A DNA stretch of 40,032 bases from Chloroflexota bacterium. GTDB taxonomy: Bacteria; Chloroflexota; Limnocylindria; Limnocylindrales; CSP1-4. The stretch covers positions 1 to 40,032 of the forward strand of contig JACPOS010000018.1 of NCBI GenBank assembly GCA_016191395.1, given 5' to 3'. Both the position numbers and the translations under genes were made by a program. Positions within the stretch are counted from its first letter, which is position 1. Every line of letters starts with the position of its first letter. Under the pieces are notes generated by a model, which was not told the DNA's origin, did no database searches, and saw only the letters and a list, made by a program, of their open reading frames with translations. This document shows, one piece after another, positions 10,227 to 18,060 of this stretch.

Positions 10227-11083
10227 CAGCCGCCCTCCCAGTCCAGCTCGTCCGACGCGAACACTGGCCCCTCGCGGCATACGCGCTGCGGCGTGCCGGC
10301 CGTGTTCATGACCACGCACCCGAGGCAGGCCCCCACCGCGCAGCCCATGTTCTGCTCCATCGACACCTGCAGGAACGCCTTCCGTCGCGCCTGCGGGGAG
10401 CCGGCGGGGATCGGCCGGCCGCCGCCGCGCTTCCGACCCAGGTTCGCGACGCCGAGCCGGCCACGTCGCGAATGCGCGAGCGACGCGAGGACCTTGAGCA
10501 TGGGCAGCGGGCCGCAGGCAAACGCCTGGTCCGCCCAGCCCTCGTATTCGGGAATGAGCTCCGTGACGAAGCCGTGGTGGCCCACGGAGCCGTCGTCGGT
10601 CGCCACGACGTACTCCACCTCGTCCGGGAGCAGTGACGACGGGTAGACCTCGCGCGCCGACGCGCCCCCGAACAGCAGCGTGACCTGTCGGCCGTCACGG
10701 ATCGCCTCGTCCGCGAGCGAGCGGACCCCCGCGATGCCGAGCCCGCCCGCGACCAGCAGCACGTGCTGGGTCCGCGAGTCCATCTCGAACGGCCGGCCAA
10801 GCGGCCCGAGCATGTCCACGCGATCGCCGGGCCGGAGGCGCGTGAACCATTCCGTCCCGCGCCCCACGGTCCGGAAGTGGATGGAGAGCGTGCCCGTGGC
10901 GGGATCGATCGTGTTGTACGAGAACGGCCGGCGCAGGACCATGCCGGAGAAGTCGCCAGTACGGACGTGCACGAACTGGCCGGCACGGGCACCCGTGACG
11001 AGCTCAGGCGCGTGGAACGTCTGCAGCCACTGGCCGGGAAGGATCTCGCGACTCTCGAGCAGCTCCGCGCCCGCGAGGCGCAT
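10223..11083 (-). CDS. pyrK: dihydroorotate dehydrogenase B, electron-transfer subunit
   Basis: A 286-residue FAD and [2Fe-2S] protein passing electrons from PyrD to NAD. The FAD motif RRPFSYN is at 51-57, the NAD-binding start LLVAGGLGIAG at 109-119, and the iron-sulfur ligands are Cys248, Cys253, Cys256 and Cys269 in the C-terminal Cx4Cx2C...C cluster. Between the NAD domain and the cluster, about 30 basic, Gly/Arg-rich residues (about 205-236) seem to be an insertion relative to usual PyrK. The ATG at 11083 has only a weak ribosome site. pyrK and pyrD form a two-gene unit; no PyrR loop is visible upstream. Confidence 0.92.
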   Translation of the reverse strand: MRLAGAELLESREILPGQWLQTFHAPELVTGARAGQFVHVRTGDFSGMVLRRPFSYNTIDPATGTLSIHFRTVGRGTEWFTRLRPGDRVDMLGPLGRPFEMDSRTQHVLLVAGGLGIAGVRSLADEAIRDGRQVTLLFGGASAREVYPSSLLPDEVEYVVATDDGSVGHHGFVTELIPEYEGWADQAFACGPLPMLKVLASLAHSRRGRLGVANLGRKRGGGRPIPAGSPQARRKAFLQVSMEQNMGCAVGACLGCVVMNTAGTPQRVCREGPVFASDELDWEGGW

Positions 11084-11145
11084 GGACGCCGGTTCTGGTC
11101 CCGCGGGGCTTGGGTCTCGGGTGCGGGTGGCCAGCCGACCGGCCT

Positions 11146-11994
11146 CTAGGACGTGGGATCGTCGGCAGCGTCCTCGACGTCCTCGACGTCCTCGGCCGCG
11201 CCGGCCACGGCCGGGTATGCATCGACGAGCGCCTCGGCGAGATCGCCGAAGACGTCGGTGGGGTCATAGAACCGGACGATCTGGTCCGGCGTGGAGATGT
11301 CCTCCCAGTCCGTGTTGCCCTCCGGGATCACCCGGCCACGAAAGCCGCCCGTGGCGAGCTCCAGGTGCTCGTCGTGGTCGTCGACGATCGCGATCGACCC
11401 GACGAACCCGAGCAGCCCGATCGCCGCGTTCTCGAACGACCCGATGAGGCCGGCCTCCGTGCGCTGGCTGCGATCCTGGAAGTCGAGCGCGAGCTCGTAC
11501 AGCGCGAGCGCCGCGCCGGCCTCGTCGTGGACCTCCGGGACCACCGGCTGCCCGGCGGCCCATTGGTCTGCCGCGCCGGCGTACGGGTCCGCGCCGGCGA
11601 CGACCTCGTCGCCCTCCACGTCCTCGTCATCGTCGGTGTCGCCGTTCACGCCCGCGTCCTCCGCCTCGGCGTCGGCAAACGCCTGGAGGATGTCAGCGGG
11701 GTTGTAGATCTCCACGAGCTCCGCGGCCGTCTCGATGACCTCGGTCTCGGCGATCCATTGGCCGCGACTCTCGTCGTAGATCCGGCTCCGGCTGCGGAAC
11801 GTGCCGTCGGCGTTGACCGCGAGGTAGTCCGGGTCGTCGTCGATCAGGACGAGCCCGCCGAGCTGCTGGATCCGATGCTGGTGGGCGGCCATGAACCGGT
11901 CCAGCTGCTCGCCGGCGCGGGCCAGGAAGTCCGTGCGCTCGATCTCGGCGTCCCGAGACATGTCGGCGAGGAGAGCGTTTCTTCGCGCTTCCAT
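11146..11994 (-). CDS. acidic protein with internal duplication, unknown function
   Basis: A 282-residue, very acidic soluble protein that I do not recognise. It appears to consist of two copies of a unit of about 90 residues (about 20-109 and 165-257), each with a helical start, a VLIDDD- or AIVDDH-like strand, and an ending like VEIYNPADI or VRFYDPTDV. A highly acidic linker (about 112-135, DDDEDVEGDE) joins them and the tail is again Asp/Glu-rich. There is no signal peptide or membrane helix. The start ATG has a near-ideal Shine-Dalgarno (AGGAGG, 6 nt spacing). The gene lies 10 nt behind a small gene at 12005-12331, so the two are probably cotranscribed. Confidence 0.7.
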   Translation of the reverse strand: MEARRNALLADMSRDAEIERTDFLARAGEQLDRFMAAHQHRIQQLGGLVLIDDDPDYLAVNADGTFRSRSRIYDESRGQWIAETEVIETAAELVEIYNPADILQAFADAEAEDAGVNGDTDDDEDVEGDEVVAGADPYAGAADQWAAGQPVVPEVHDEAGAALALYELALDFQDRSQRTEAGLIGSFENAAIGLLGFVGSIAIVDDHDEHLELATGGFRGRVIPEGNTDWEDISTPDQIVRFYDPTDVFGDLAEALVDAYPAVAGAAEDVEDVEDAADDPTS

Positions 11995-12004
11995 GTCTTG
12001 CCTC

Positions 12005-12331
12005 CTACAGGTGGATCTTGAGCTCAGGTCCCATCCGCTCTCGGAGGAACATTGTGTGGTGGCGCTCCATGATCCACTCGGCGCCCCGGTGGGCGATCGC
12101 CTGGATCCCCTCGTCCTTCTCCATCGCGTCGAGGACTCCGTAGGTCGGCAGGTCGAACAGGATCACGTTGTCGAAGTCCCAGCCGTGGGCCACGTTGTAC
12201 CAGCCGATGAGCTTGATGCCGTACTTCTCGCCGTATTCGCGGACCTGCCGCGGGAACAGCGTCTTCATGTAGAACTTGAAGAACGGGTCACGCCCGCGTC
12301 GAACGGTGAAGTAGGTCGCGAGCACGGGCAC
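12005..12331 (-). CDS. small conserved-looking protein, possible dimeric alpha/beta barrel
   Basis: A 108-residue cytoplasmic protein rich in aromatic residues and His. The alternation of beta-like segments (VLATYFTV; IKLIGWYNVA; NVILFDLP) with helices, and the length, recall dimeric alpha/beta-barrel proteins of about 100 residues, but I cannot name a family. The start is GTG at 12331 (another GTG at 12325); GGAGG lies about 12 nt upstream. It is followed 10 nt later by the duplicated acidic protein, its probable functional partner. Confidence 0.65.
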   Translation of the reverse strand: MPVLATYFTVRRGRDPFFKFYMKTLFPRQVREYGEKYGIKLIGWYNVAHGWDFDNVILFDLPTYGVLDAMEKDEGIQAIAHRGAEWIMERHHTMFLRERMGPELKIHL

Positions 12332-12385
12332 GGGGCGTGAGGTCCTCCGTCTGGGTTCGGGCCGGATCCGGATCGAGGGCGGTGC

Positions 12386-12766
12386 CTATTCTCGCACGGC
12401 GGGCGGCTCGCTCCCGGTGTCGCCTCCGGACTCGTCCTCGATCTCGCCGACGGTCTTCGTCTCCGACTGGAGCGGGCGGCGGCGGCCGGTGGCGCGGCGG
12501 TCGGCGGCCACGAGGCGCAACAGGAAGATCACGGTCTGGCCCACGAACAGGAGCAGGATGAGGGTCAGCGCCAGCAGGACGATCGTGACCGGGATCGGCC
12601 ACTCCCAAGATGCGCTCAGGGGCGTCAGCACGACGACGACCGCGAGCACGGTCACCTGGATCCAGAAGCAGCCGAGGCCCGGCCCCTTCGCGGCATCCAG
12701 CGGGGCGCCCTTGTAGTCGACGGCGCGCTCGGTCGGCGCGGGCGTCGGTGGAGGTTCCGGGGTCAC
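12386..12766 (-). CDS. small two-helix membrane protein
   Basis: A 126-residue protein of unknown function with a Pro-rich N-terminus, two strong membrane helices (about 34-52 and 57-83), a basic loop (RRATGRRRP) and an acidic C-terminal tail. By the positive-inside rule both termini are probably cytoplasmic. The start is GTG with a TAGAGT hexamer 6 nt upstream and no Shine-Dalgarno, so it is likely transcribed on its own as a leaderless mRNA despite lying 20 nt behind the glycosyltransferase gene. Confidence 0.65.
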   Translation of the reverse strand: MTPEPPPTPAPTERAVDYKGAPLDAAKGPGLGCFWIQVTVLAVVVVLTPLSASWEWPIPVTIVLLALTLILLLFVGQTVIFLLRLVAADRRATGRRRPLQSETKTVGEIEDESGGDTGSEPPAVRE

Positions 12767-12772
12767 GCCCTG

Positions 12773-12778
12773 ACTCTA
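12773..12778 (-). promoter_or_regulatory. -10 box, leaderless promoter of membrane protein gene
   Basis: Reads TAGAGT on the minus strand, 6 nt before the GTG at 12766. Confidence 0.5.
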
Positions 12779-12785
12779 GCGGCTG

Positions 12786-14102
12786 TCAGCGCAGGACGGG
12801 CGCGCCGGTGCGAGCGACCTGTTCGATGCGGTCGGCAGCGAGGGTCGTGCCGGGGTTCGCGCGGATTCGCGCGCCGTTCGCGGCCATCCGGTCGCGGAGC
12901 GACGCGTCGGCGAGCAGTCGATCGATCGCGCCGGTCAGCTCCCGATCCTCGAAGTCGTACGTCCGGAGGCGAACGCCGAATCCCGTCTCGTCGACGCGCT
13001 GGGCATTGTCGACCTGGTCCCAGAAGAGCGGCAGCACGACCATCGGCTTGCCGAAGTGGAAGGACTCGGTGACCGTGTTGTTGCCGCCGTGGGTTACCAC
13101 GAGGTCGACCTTCGGAAGGATCGCCGGCTGGGGCAGGATCGCCTCGCCGGTCATGTTGTCGTGCAGTCTGATCTGCTCGGCAAGCGGACCCTTGCTCACG
13201 ATCACCCGATGCCGGGTCCGGCCGAGGACGTCGACGAGGCGCTGGAGCAGGTCGACGTCCGCCGAGCCGAGACTGCCCAGCGACAGGTAGAGCAGGCCGC
13301 CGTCGCCCGAGGCGAGGTGGGCGGGCACCTCCCAGGTGCCATCGATAGCCCGGACGCAGGCGTCGAGGCGGTGCCACGTGGCCCCGAGGCGCCGCTCCCG
13401 GTGGTAGTCGGCGATCTCGGGATAGAGGAAGAGGTTGAGCCACGGCGATTCGTGGATGAAGTCCGGACCCATCTCGCGCCAGGTCAGACCGGGCGCCCCG
13501 CGCTCCTGGCAGAACGCATCGAACGCCGACCACATTCCTCGATGGGTCCTGTCGACCTCTTCGAGGAACTCCGGCCACGCAGACCGATCGTCCACTGGGT
13601 AGCCAGACGAGAACGGCGGGATCGCCGCGTCCTTGATCTCCGCGGGATTGCACGAGGCGATACGGACCCACGGCCGTCCGCACGCCGGCAGCGCCGGGAA
13701 GGCGACGACATTGTCCTCGACGATGACGTCCGGCTGGAGCTCGGCGATGATCTCCAGGAGCCGGTCGTCGACGTACTTCGCGCCGTCGATCAGCGCCTGC
13801 CACGTCGGCTGCATGAACTCGCCGAGCTGCTCGATCGTGGGCTTCCGGAAGATCGGGGCGGTGTCCCGGATGAAGTCGATCCAGAACTGGCCCGGGGCCT
13901 CCTCGGTCTCAGGCTTCGGCCCGAGCCGCATCAGCCGCTCCTCGAAGCCCTGTGCCGCGAGGCGGCCGGCGAACGATTCCTCGACGATGAAGACGACGCG
14001 GTGGCCCCGCTGCCGCAGGACGTTACCGATCCCCACGCAGTTGTTCGTCGGGCCGTAGGCGCCCTCGGGGAAGAACACGATCGTCCGGAATCCGTCGGCC
14101 AC
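12786..14102 (-). CDS. GT1-family (UGT/MGT-type) glycosyltransferase
   Basis: A 438-residue GT-B fold glycosyltransferase that would transfer a sugar from a nucleotide donor to a small acceptor. The C-terminal donor-binding signature is clear: THGGNNTVTESFHFGKPMVV followed by LPLFWDQVDNAQRV. The N-terminal half begins IVFFPEGAYGPTNNCVG, as in glycosyltransferases that act on lipids, sterols or natural products. The GTG at 14102 is chosen because GGAGGGAGG lies about 11 nt upstream and a CATAAT box sits at 14156-14161; an in-frame GTG at 14138 would add 12 residues. It is transcribed divergently from the PLP decarboxylase gene. Donor and acceptor are unknown. Confidence 0.85.
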   Translation of the reverse strand: MADGFRTIVFFPEGAYGPTNNCVGIGNVLRQRGHRVVFIVEESFAGRLAAQGFEERLMRLGPKPETEEAPGQFWIDFIRDTAPIFRKPTIEQLGEFMQPTWQALIDGAKYVDDRLLEIIAELQPDVIVEDNVVAFPALPACGRPWVRIASCNPAEIKDAAIPPFSSGYPVDDRSAWPEFLEEVDRTHRGMWSAFDAFCQERGAPGLTWREMGPDFIHESPWLNLFLYPEIADYHRERRLGATWHRLDACVRAIDGTWEVPAHLASGDGGLLYLSLGSLGSADVDLLQRLVDVLGRTRHRVIVSKGPLAEQIRLHDNMTGEAILPQPAILPKVDLVVTHGGNNTVTESFHFGKPMVVLPLFWDQVDNAQRVDETGFGVRLRTYDFEDRELTGAIDRLLADASLRDRMAANGARIRANPGTTLAADRIEQVARTGAPVLR

Positions 14103-14155
14103 GCCCGATGTCGCCTCCCTCCACGCCGGTGTTCCCACGCCCGCGGCGTCGGGCG

Positions 14156-14161
14156 ATTATG
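14156..14161 (-). promoter_or_regulatory. -10 box of glycosyltransferase gene
   Basis: Reads CATAAT on the minus strand. Transcription from here would give a leader of about 45 nt carrying the Shine-Dalgarno GGAGGGAGG. Confidence 0.4.
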
Positions 14162-14202
14162 GCCGCTCGGGCGGCCGGGATCATCGCCGGCATGCGCATC
14201 GC

Positions 14203-14208
14203 TACCCT
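14203..14208 (+). promoter_or_regulatory. possible -10 box of PLP decarboxylase gene
   Basis: TACCCT lies 8 nt before the ATG at 14217, in the position seen for other leaderless genes in this window. The match is weaker than most. Confidence 0.35.
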
Positions 14209-14216
14209 GTCCTGCC

Positions 14217-15785
14217 ATGTGGCATCCGGAGCCCGAGCTGATCTCCGTCCGCGAGGCCGAGGTCTCCCGCGACGCTCTCCGCGAGGCGGGCGCTGCGATC
14301 TGGGAGACGGCGCTGGATTACCTCTACGACCACGCATTCGGTCGGGCGATGGGTCCCCATTCGGAGTACGACGCCCTGCGAGCGGCGTTCTTCGGACCCT
14401 CGCGCGCCCCTGCCCCCGCGCCGCGGGATCCCACGATGCTCCAGGCGGTCCTCGACGAGTTCGCCGAGCGCATCGCGCCTCACACCGTGAGCGCGTATCA
14501 CCCGCGCTCGTTCGGCTACTTCACCCCGCCGCCCCTGCTCGCCTCCGTGGCCGGCGAGATCCTCGCCCAGGTGGCCCAGCAGGGCATCGACATCTGGCAC
14601 GCCGGGCCGATCGGGGCGTTCGTCGAGGAGGAGGTCCTGCGCTGGCTGTGCGACCTCGTGGGCTACGGCGGGGGCAGCTTCGGGATCCTGACCTCCGGCG
14701 GCGTGATGGCCAACTTCATCGCGATGGCCCTCGTCCGCGACGTCCACATGCCACGCCTCCGCGGCGACGGCGCGCTCCCGCGCGGCCGGGTGCTCGAGGG
14801 CGTCCGCGTCTACACCTCCGACCAGACCCACTTCTCGATCGGCCGGGCGCTGGACGAGCTCGGCTTCCCGTACGAGACCCTCGTCGTCATCCCGGCCGAC
14901 GACGACTTCCGGCTCCGGGGCGATCCCGTCGCGGCCGCGATCGCCCGCGACCGGGCTGCCCGCCTGCTGCCCATCGCGATCGCCGCGGTCGCGGGTTCCA
15001 CGAACACAGGGTCCGTCGATGCGGTCGGCGAGCTCGCGGACGTCGCCTCCCGCGCCGGCCTGTGGCTCCACGTCGACGCGGCGTACGGGGCCGCCGCGCG
15101 GCTCTCCCAGCGCGACGCGGCTCGCGTGCCAGACCTGGAGCGTGCGGATTCGGTCACCGTGGACCCGCACAAGTGGCTGTTCCAGTCCTACGACATCGGC
15201 GGGCTGGTGGTCCGCGAGGGCTCGGCGCTCGGCCAGGCGTTCGGCAACCGGCTGCCGGAGTACTACCGCGCGGGCCACGCACCAGGGCCCACCGCCGCCC
15301 GGGACCACGACGGCCACGGGGCCACCGACCAGCTCAACTTCTGGCGCCTGGGCTTCGAGGGCACGCGCCGCTGGCGCGCGCTCAAGCTGTGGCTCTCCTG
15401 GAAGCACGTCGGCTCGACGGGCTTCGCGAAGCTCGTGGAGGCGAACGACGACCTCGCGGCGCACCTCGCTGAGCGCGTCGCGGCATCGGACGACTTCGAG
15501 GCGCTGCCGGCAAACCCGCCGCTCTCGGTCGTGTGCTTCCGCCACCTACCGGAAGGGCGCCCGGGACCAACAGCCGGGACGCCGGCCGCCGCCGCGCTCG
15601 ACGAGCACCAGGATCGGCTCCAGCGCGCCCTCGAGGCGAGCGGCGAGGGCTGGCTGTCCACGACGCGCCTCCGCGGCTCGACCTACCTGCGCGCCGGAAT
15701 CTTGAATACGCAATCCACCATGAACGACATCGACGACCTGCTCGCCCACCTCCGCCGGCTTGCCGGATCGCTCGACGGCGGATGA
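14217..15785 (+). CDS. group II pyridoxal-phosphate-dependent decarboxylase
   Basis: A 522-residue enzyme of the DDC/TDC/HDC/GAD family of L-amino-acid decarboxylases. The PLP Schiff-base lysine is in DPHKWLFQSYD (Lys319). Upstream are the cofactor segments AGSTNTGSVDAVGEL and LWLHVDAAYG. The full length matches the family, so it is probably active, but the amino acid (aromatic, glutamate or other) cannot be decided from the sequence. The ATG at 14217 lacks a Shine-Dalgarno. The zinc-finger membrane protein genes follow 17 nt later but have their own promoter-like box. Confidence 0.88.
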   Translation: MWHPEPELISVREAEVSRDALREAGAAIWETALDYLYDHAFGRAMGPHSEYDALRAAFFGPSRAPAPAPRDPTMLQAVLDEFAERIAPHTVSAYHPRSFGYFTPPPLLASVAGEILAQVAQQGIDIWHAGPIGAFVEEEVLRWLCDLVGYGGGSFGILTSGGVMANFIAMALVRDVHMPRLRGDGALPRGRVLEGVRVYTSDQTHFSIGRALDELGFPYETLVVIPADDDFRLRGDPVAAAIARDRAARLLPIAIAAVAGSTNTGSVDAVGELADVASRAGLWLHVDAAYGAAARLSQRDAARVPDLERADSVTVDPHKWLFQSYDIGGLVVREGSALGQAFGNRLPEYYRAGHAPGPTAARDHDGHGATDQLNFWRLGFEGTRRWRALKLWLSWKHVGSTGFAKLVEANDDLAAHLAERVAASDDFEALPANPPLSVVCFRHLPEGRPGPTAGTPAAAALDEHQDRLQRALEASGEGWLSTTRLRGSTYLRAGILNTQSTMNDIDDLLAHLRRLAGSLDGG

Positions 15786-15790
15786 CGGGG

Positions 15791-15796
15791 TAGCAT
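15791..15796 (+). promoter_or_regulatory. -10 box, leaderless promoter of zinc-finger gene 1
   Basis: TAGCAT lies exactly 6 nt before the GTG at 15803. No Shine-Dalgarno is present. Confidence 0.5.
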
Positions 15797-15802
15797 CGGC
15801 GC

Positions 15803-16207
15803 GTGCGTAGCGGAGGCCACCTGTCGCGCCTCACGCGACTCGCCGGGCTCGTCCTTGCGATCGTCGCGTTCGTCGTGATGCCGGGGGCGGCACCAGCTTC
15901 GATCGGGCCGGGCGACGCGGCGATCCGGGAGCTGATCGACGCGCCGACGCAGGGCGGCGGGTCCGGCGGCACGCTCGGCGACCCCCTGGTCGGCCTGATC
16001 CTGATCGCCGGGCTTGTCGTGGCAGTCGTCGTCCTCCTCGCGGCCGCGTACGTCCTGTTCCGGACGCGCAGCCCCAAGGTCATTCCTCCGTCTGAAGGCT
16101 GGTGGACGTGCACGAAATGCGGCGCGAGCAACATGGACGGGTCCGCACGATGTCACGCCTGCTCGACGTGGCGCGCCGCGACACCCAAGGCGACTCCGAG
16201 CTCCTGA
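15803..16207 (+). CDS. membrane protein with C-terminal RanBP2-type zinc finger, copy 1
   Basis: A 134-residue protein with a signal peptide (about 9-32), a Gly-rich external segment, one membrane helix (about 62-86) and a cytoplasmic tail after RTR. The tail contains the motif W-x-C-x2-C-x3-N-x6-C-x2-C exactly (Trp101, Cys103, Cys106, Asn110, Cys117, Cys120), the consensus of RanBP2-type zinc fingers, which in eukaryotes bind single-stranded RNA or ubiquitin-like proteins. What the bacterial version binds is unknown. A related gene overlaps its 3' end by 58 nt in another frame. It may be leaderless (TAGCAT 6 nt before GTG). Confidence 0.75.
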   Translation: MRSGGHLSRLTRLAGLVLAIVAFVVMPGAAPASIGPGDAAIRELIDAPTQGGGSGGTLGDPLVGLILIAGLVVAVVVLLAAAYVLFRTRSPKVIPPSEGWWTCTKCGASNMDGSARCHACSTWRAATPKATPSS

Positions 16208-16725
16208 CGCGCCGCCGACCGTGGCCTCGCACGGCTGCGCGTCTGGTCGTTGCGGCCGCCCTGCTGGCCCTCGCTCCCGCGGCCCTCGCCGCCGATCCAA
16301 GCCCCGACCCGGCCGCGACCGCGCGACCACCGACGTGCGCGGAGCGGTTCCCCGCCGACGGCCCGGCCGGGGTTGACCTTCGCCTCGGCTGCATCGTCGG
16401 CGAGGTCGTGGGCCTGTACACGCCGAACCAGGCCGCGCCACCGGCCCCGCTGTCGACGTACGCGATCCTGCTCGGGATCGCCATCGGCTCGGTACTCCTG
16501 CTCGTCTGGATCACGGGCCGGCTCATCGCCCAGCGGGCCGGCCGGCGGCTCGCGCCGACCCTCGCTGCCGAGTGGTGGGTCTGCGCTTCGTGCAAGTCCG
16601 TGAACGGCGCCAACGTGGCGTCCTGCTACTCGTGCGGCAGCCCGCCTTCGGGTGGTCCCGCGCTCCTCACCGATGACCACCCGAACATCCCGCAGTCATT
16701 CGGGAGCACGCGGAAGCGCGGCTAG
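16150..16725 (+). CDS. membrane protein with C-terminal RanBP2-type zinc finger, copy 2
   Basis: A 191-residue protein with the same architecture as its upstream neighbour: an export signal (hydrophobic stretch about 31-48), an external segment with two cysteines (73 and 81), a membrane helix (about 103-122), a basic stop-transfer (RLIAQRAGRR) and a cytoplasmic W-x-C-x2-C-x3-N-x6-C-x2-C finger (143-162). The start is uncertain: ATG at 16150 gives a long n-region and overlaps the preceding gene; a later non-ATG start near 16204 would give a more typical signal. Its stop codon shares the palindrome CTAG with the stop of the converging FAD oxidoreductase gene. Function unknown. Confidence 0.72.
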   Translation: MSRLLDVARRDTQGDSELLTRRRPWPRTAARLVVAAALLALAPAALAADPSPDPAATARPPTCAERFPADGPAGVDLRLGCIVGEVVGLYTPNQAAPPAPLSTYAILLGIAIGSVLLLVWITGRLIAQRAGRRLAPTLAAEWWVCASCKSVNGANVASCYSCGSPPSGGPALLTDDHPNIPQSFGSTRKRG

Positions 16726-18059
16726 GCCTCGGACTGGTCGGACACCTTCTGGCGCGCGGCCATCCGATCGCGCAGGCGGAAGAACTCGCCCGCGAACGGC
16801 AGGAACCACGGCCGGCCCTCGTAGGGCGCGGGCACGATCGGGAAGCGAAGCTTCGCGAGCGCCGGGGCCTCGCCGCCGCCCATCCACTCGGCGGCGCGCG
16901 TCCCGAGCCAGTTCGACATGACCACGCCGGTGCCGGAATAGCCCATCGCGTACATCACGCCACCGGCGCGCCCGATGTGGGGCATGCGATCCATCGTGAG
17001 CGCGACCTTGCCGCCCCACGAGTACTCGATCCGGAAGCCGGCAAGCTGCGGATGGACTTCCAGCATCCGCTTGTGCAGTAGACGGGCCGTTCGATCCACC
17101 GTCGTGGGCAGGAAGCTGACCCTCCCCCCGAAGAGCATCCGCCGGTCCTTCGACACGTGCCAGTACGACAGGAAGTTGCGGGTGTCGAAGTACGCCCGTC
17201 CGTTCGGCGACAGCTCGTGGGCGAGATCCTCGGGCAGCGGCTCCGTCGCGATGATGTAGCTCCCGATCGGGATGATCCGGCGCCGGAGCGTGGGCGCGAC
17301 GCCGTCCGTATAGCCGTTGGTGGCGACGAGCACCTCGCGGGCGAGAATCGCGCCGCGCTTCGTCTCCACCACGAACCGGCCGTCCGCCTGGCGCCGGATC
17401 GACGTAGCCCGCACGCCTTCGTGGAGCTCCGCGCCGGCGCGCTCGGCGAGGCCGGCGAGCGCCGCATACCACTTCGCCGGGTGCAGGACGCCGCCGGCAT
17501 CCACTGCCAGCCCCCCGTGATAGGCCGTGGTGCCGATCTCCGTCGCGAGCTCGTCGCGGCGAATGACCCGAGCCGTCGTCCCGACCTCGGCGAGCGAGGC
17601 GACGTCCGACGGGAAGTCCTCCGCGTGCTTGCGCGCCCACGCGAGCTCCAGATAGCCGTTGAACCGGAGCTCGGCATCGATGCCCTGGTCACGCACGATG
17701 CCCGCGACCAGATCTGTCGCCTGCACCGTCTCCGCGTACAGCGCGTGGGCCAGCTCGCGGCCGTGCCGCTTCACGAGCGTCTCCGGTCCCCACTTGAAGC
17801 CCGGGTGGGCGATCCCGCCGTTGCGCGTGGACGCGCCCCAGCCGAGCGTGTTCGCCTCGAGCAGGATCGTCCGGGCGCCCTGGAGCGCGAGCTTGCGCGC
17901 CGCCGCGGTGCCCGTGTAGCCACCGCCGATGACGACCGCATCGACGGCATCCGGGAGATCACGGCCGCTCCGATCCGGGAGCTGCGGCATCGTGGCGTGC
18001 CAGTAGGCTCGCCGTTCGTAATCGTCGTTCAGGGCCGGGGTCTTCGCCATCGCCGACAT
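16722..18059 (-). CDS. FAD-dependent oxidoreductase (DAO / PuuB-like)
   Basis: A 445-residue flavoenzyme of the D-amino-acid oxidase fold. The FAD-binding VVIGGGYTG is at 43-50, followed by an acidic strand end LLEANTLGWGASTRNGG and, near the C-terminus, a second dinucleotide-contact region (GYSGTGVVMSNWLG). It most resembles gamma-glutamylputrescine- or glycine-oxidase-like members; the amine substrate is not determined. The ATG at 18059 follows the pyrC stop after one base, so translation is probably coupled and the gene is the last member of the pyrR-B-C unit, although no link to pyrimidine synthesis is known. An in-frame ATG at 18050 is an alternative. Confidence 0.88.
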   Translation of the reverse strand: MSAMAKTPALNDDYERRAYWHATMPQLPDRSGRDLPDAVDAVVIGGGYTGTAAARKLALQGARTILLEANTLGWGASTRNGGIAHPGFKWGPETLVKRHGRELAHALYAETVQATDLVAGIVRDQGIDAELRFNGYLELAWARKHAEDFPSDVASLAEVGTTARVIRRDELATEIGTTAYHGGLAVDAGGVLHPAKWYAALAGLAERAGAELHEGVRATSIRRQADGRFVVETKRGAILAREVLVATNGYTDGVAPTLRRRIIPIGSYIIATEPLPEDLAHELSPNGRAYFDTRNFLSYWHVSKDRRMLFGGRVSFLPTTVDRTARLLHKRMLEVHPQLAGFRIEYSWGGKVALTMDRMPHIGRAGGVMYAMGYSGTGVVMSNWLGTRAAEWMGGGEAPALAKLRFPIVPAPYEGRPWFLPFAGEFFRLRDRMAARQKVSDQSEA

Positions 18060-18060
18060 C

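Noticed and set aside
10306-10992. Ser/Arg-rich minus-strand frame inside pyrK
   Set aside because: Alternative frame of pyrK; composition typical of GC-rich shadows.
13056-14216. Plus-strand open frame in front of the PLP decarboxylase
   Set aside because: Antisense to the glycosyltransferase gene, whose motifs are clear; the decarboxylase family starts at 14217.
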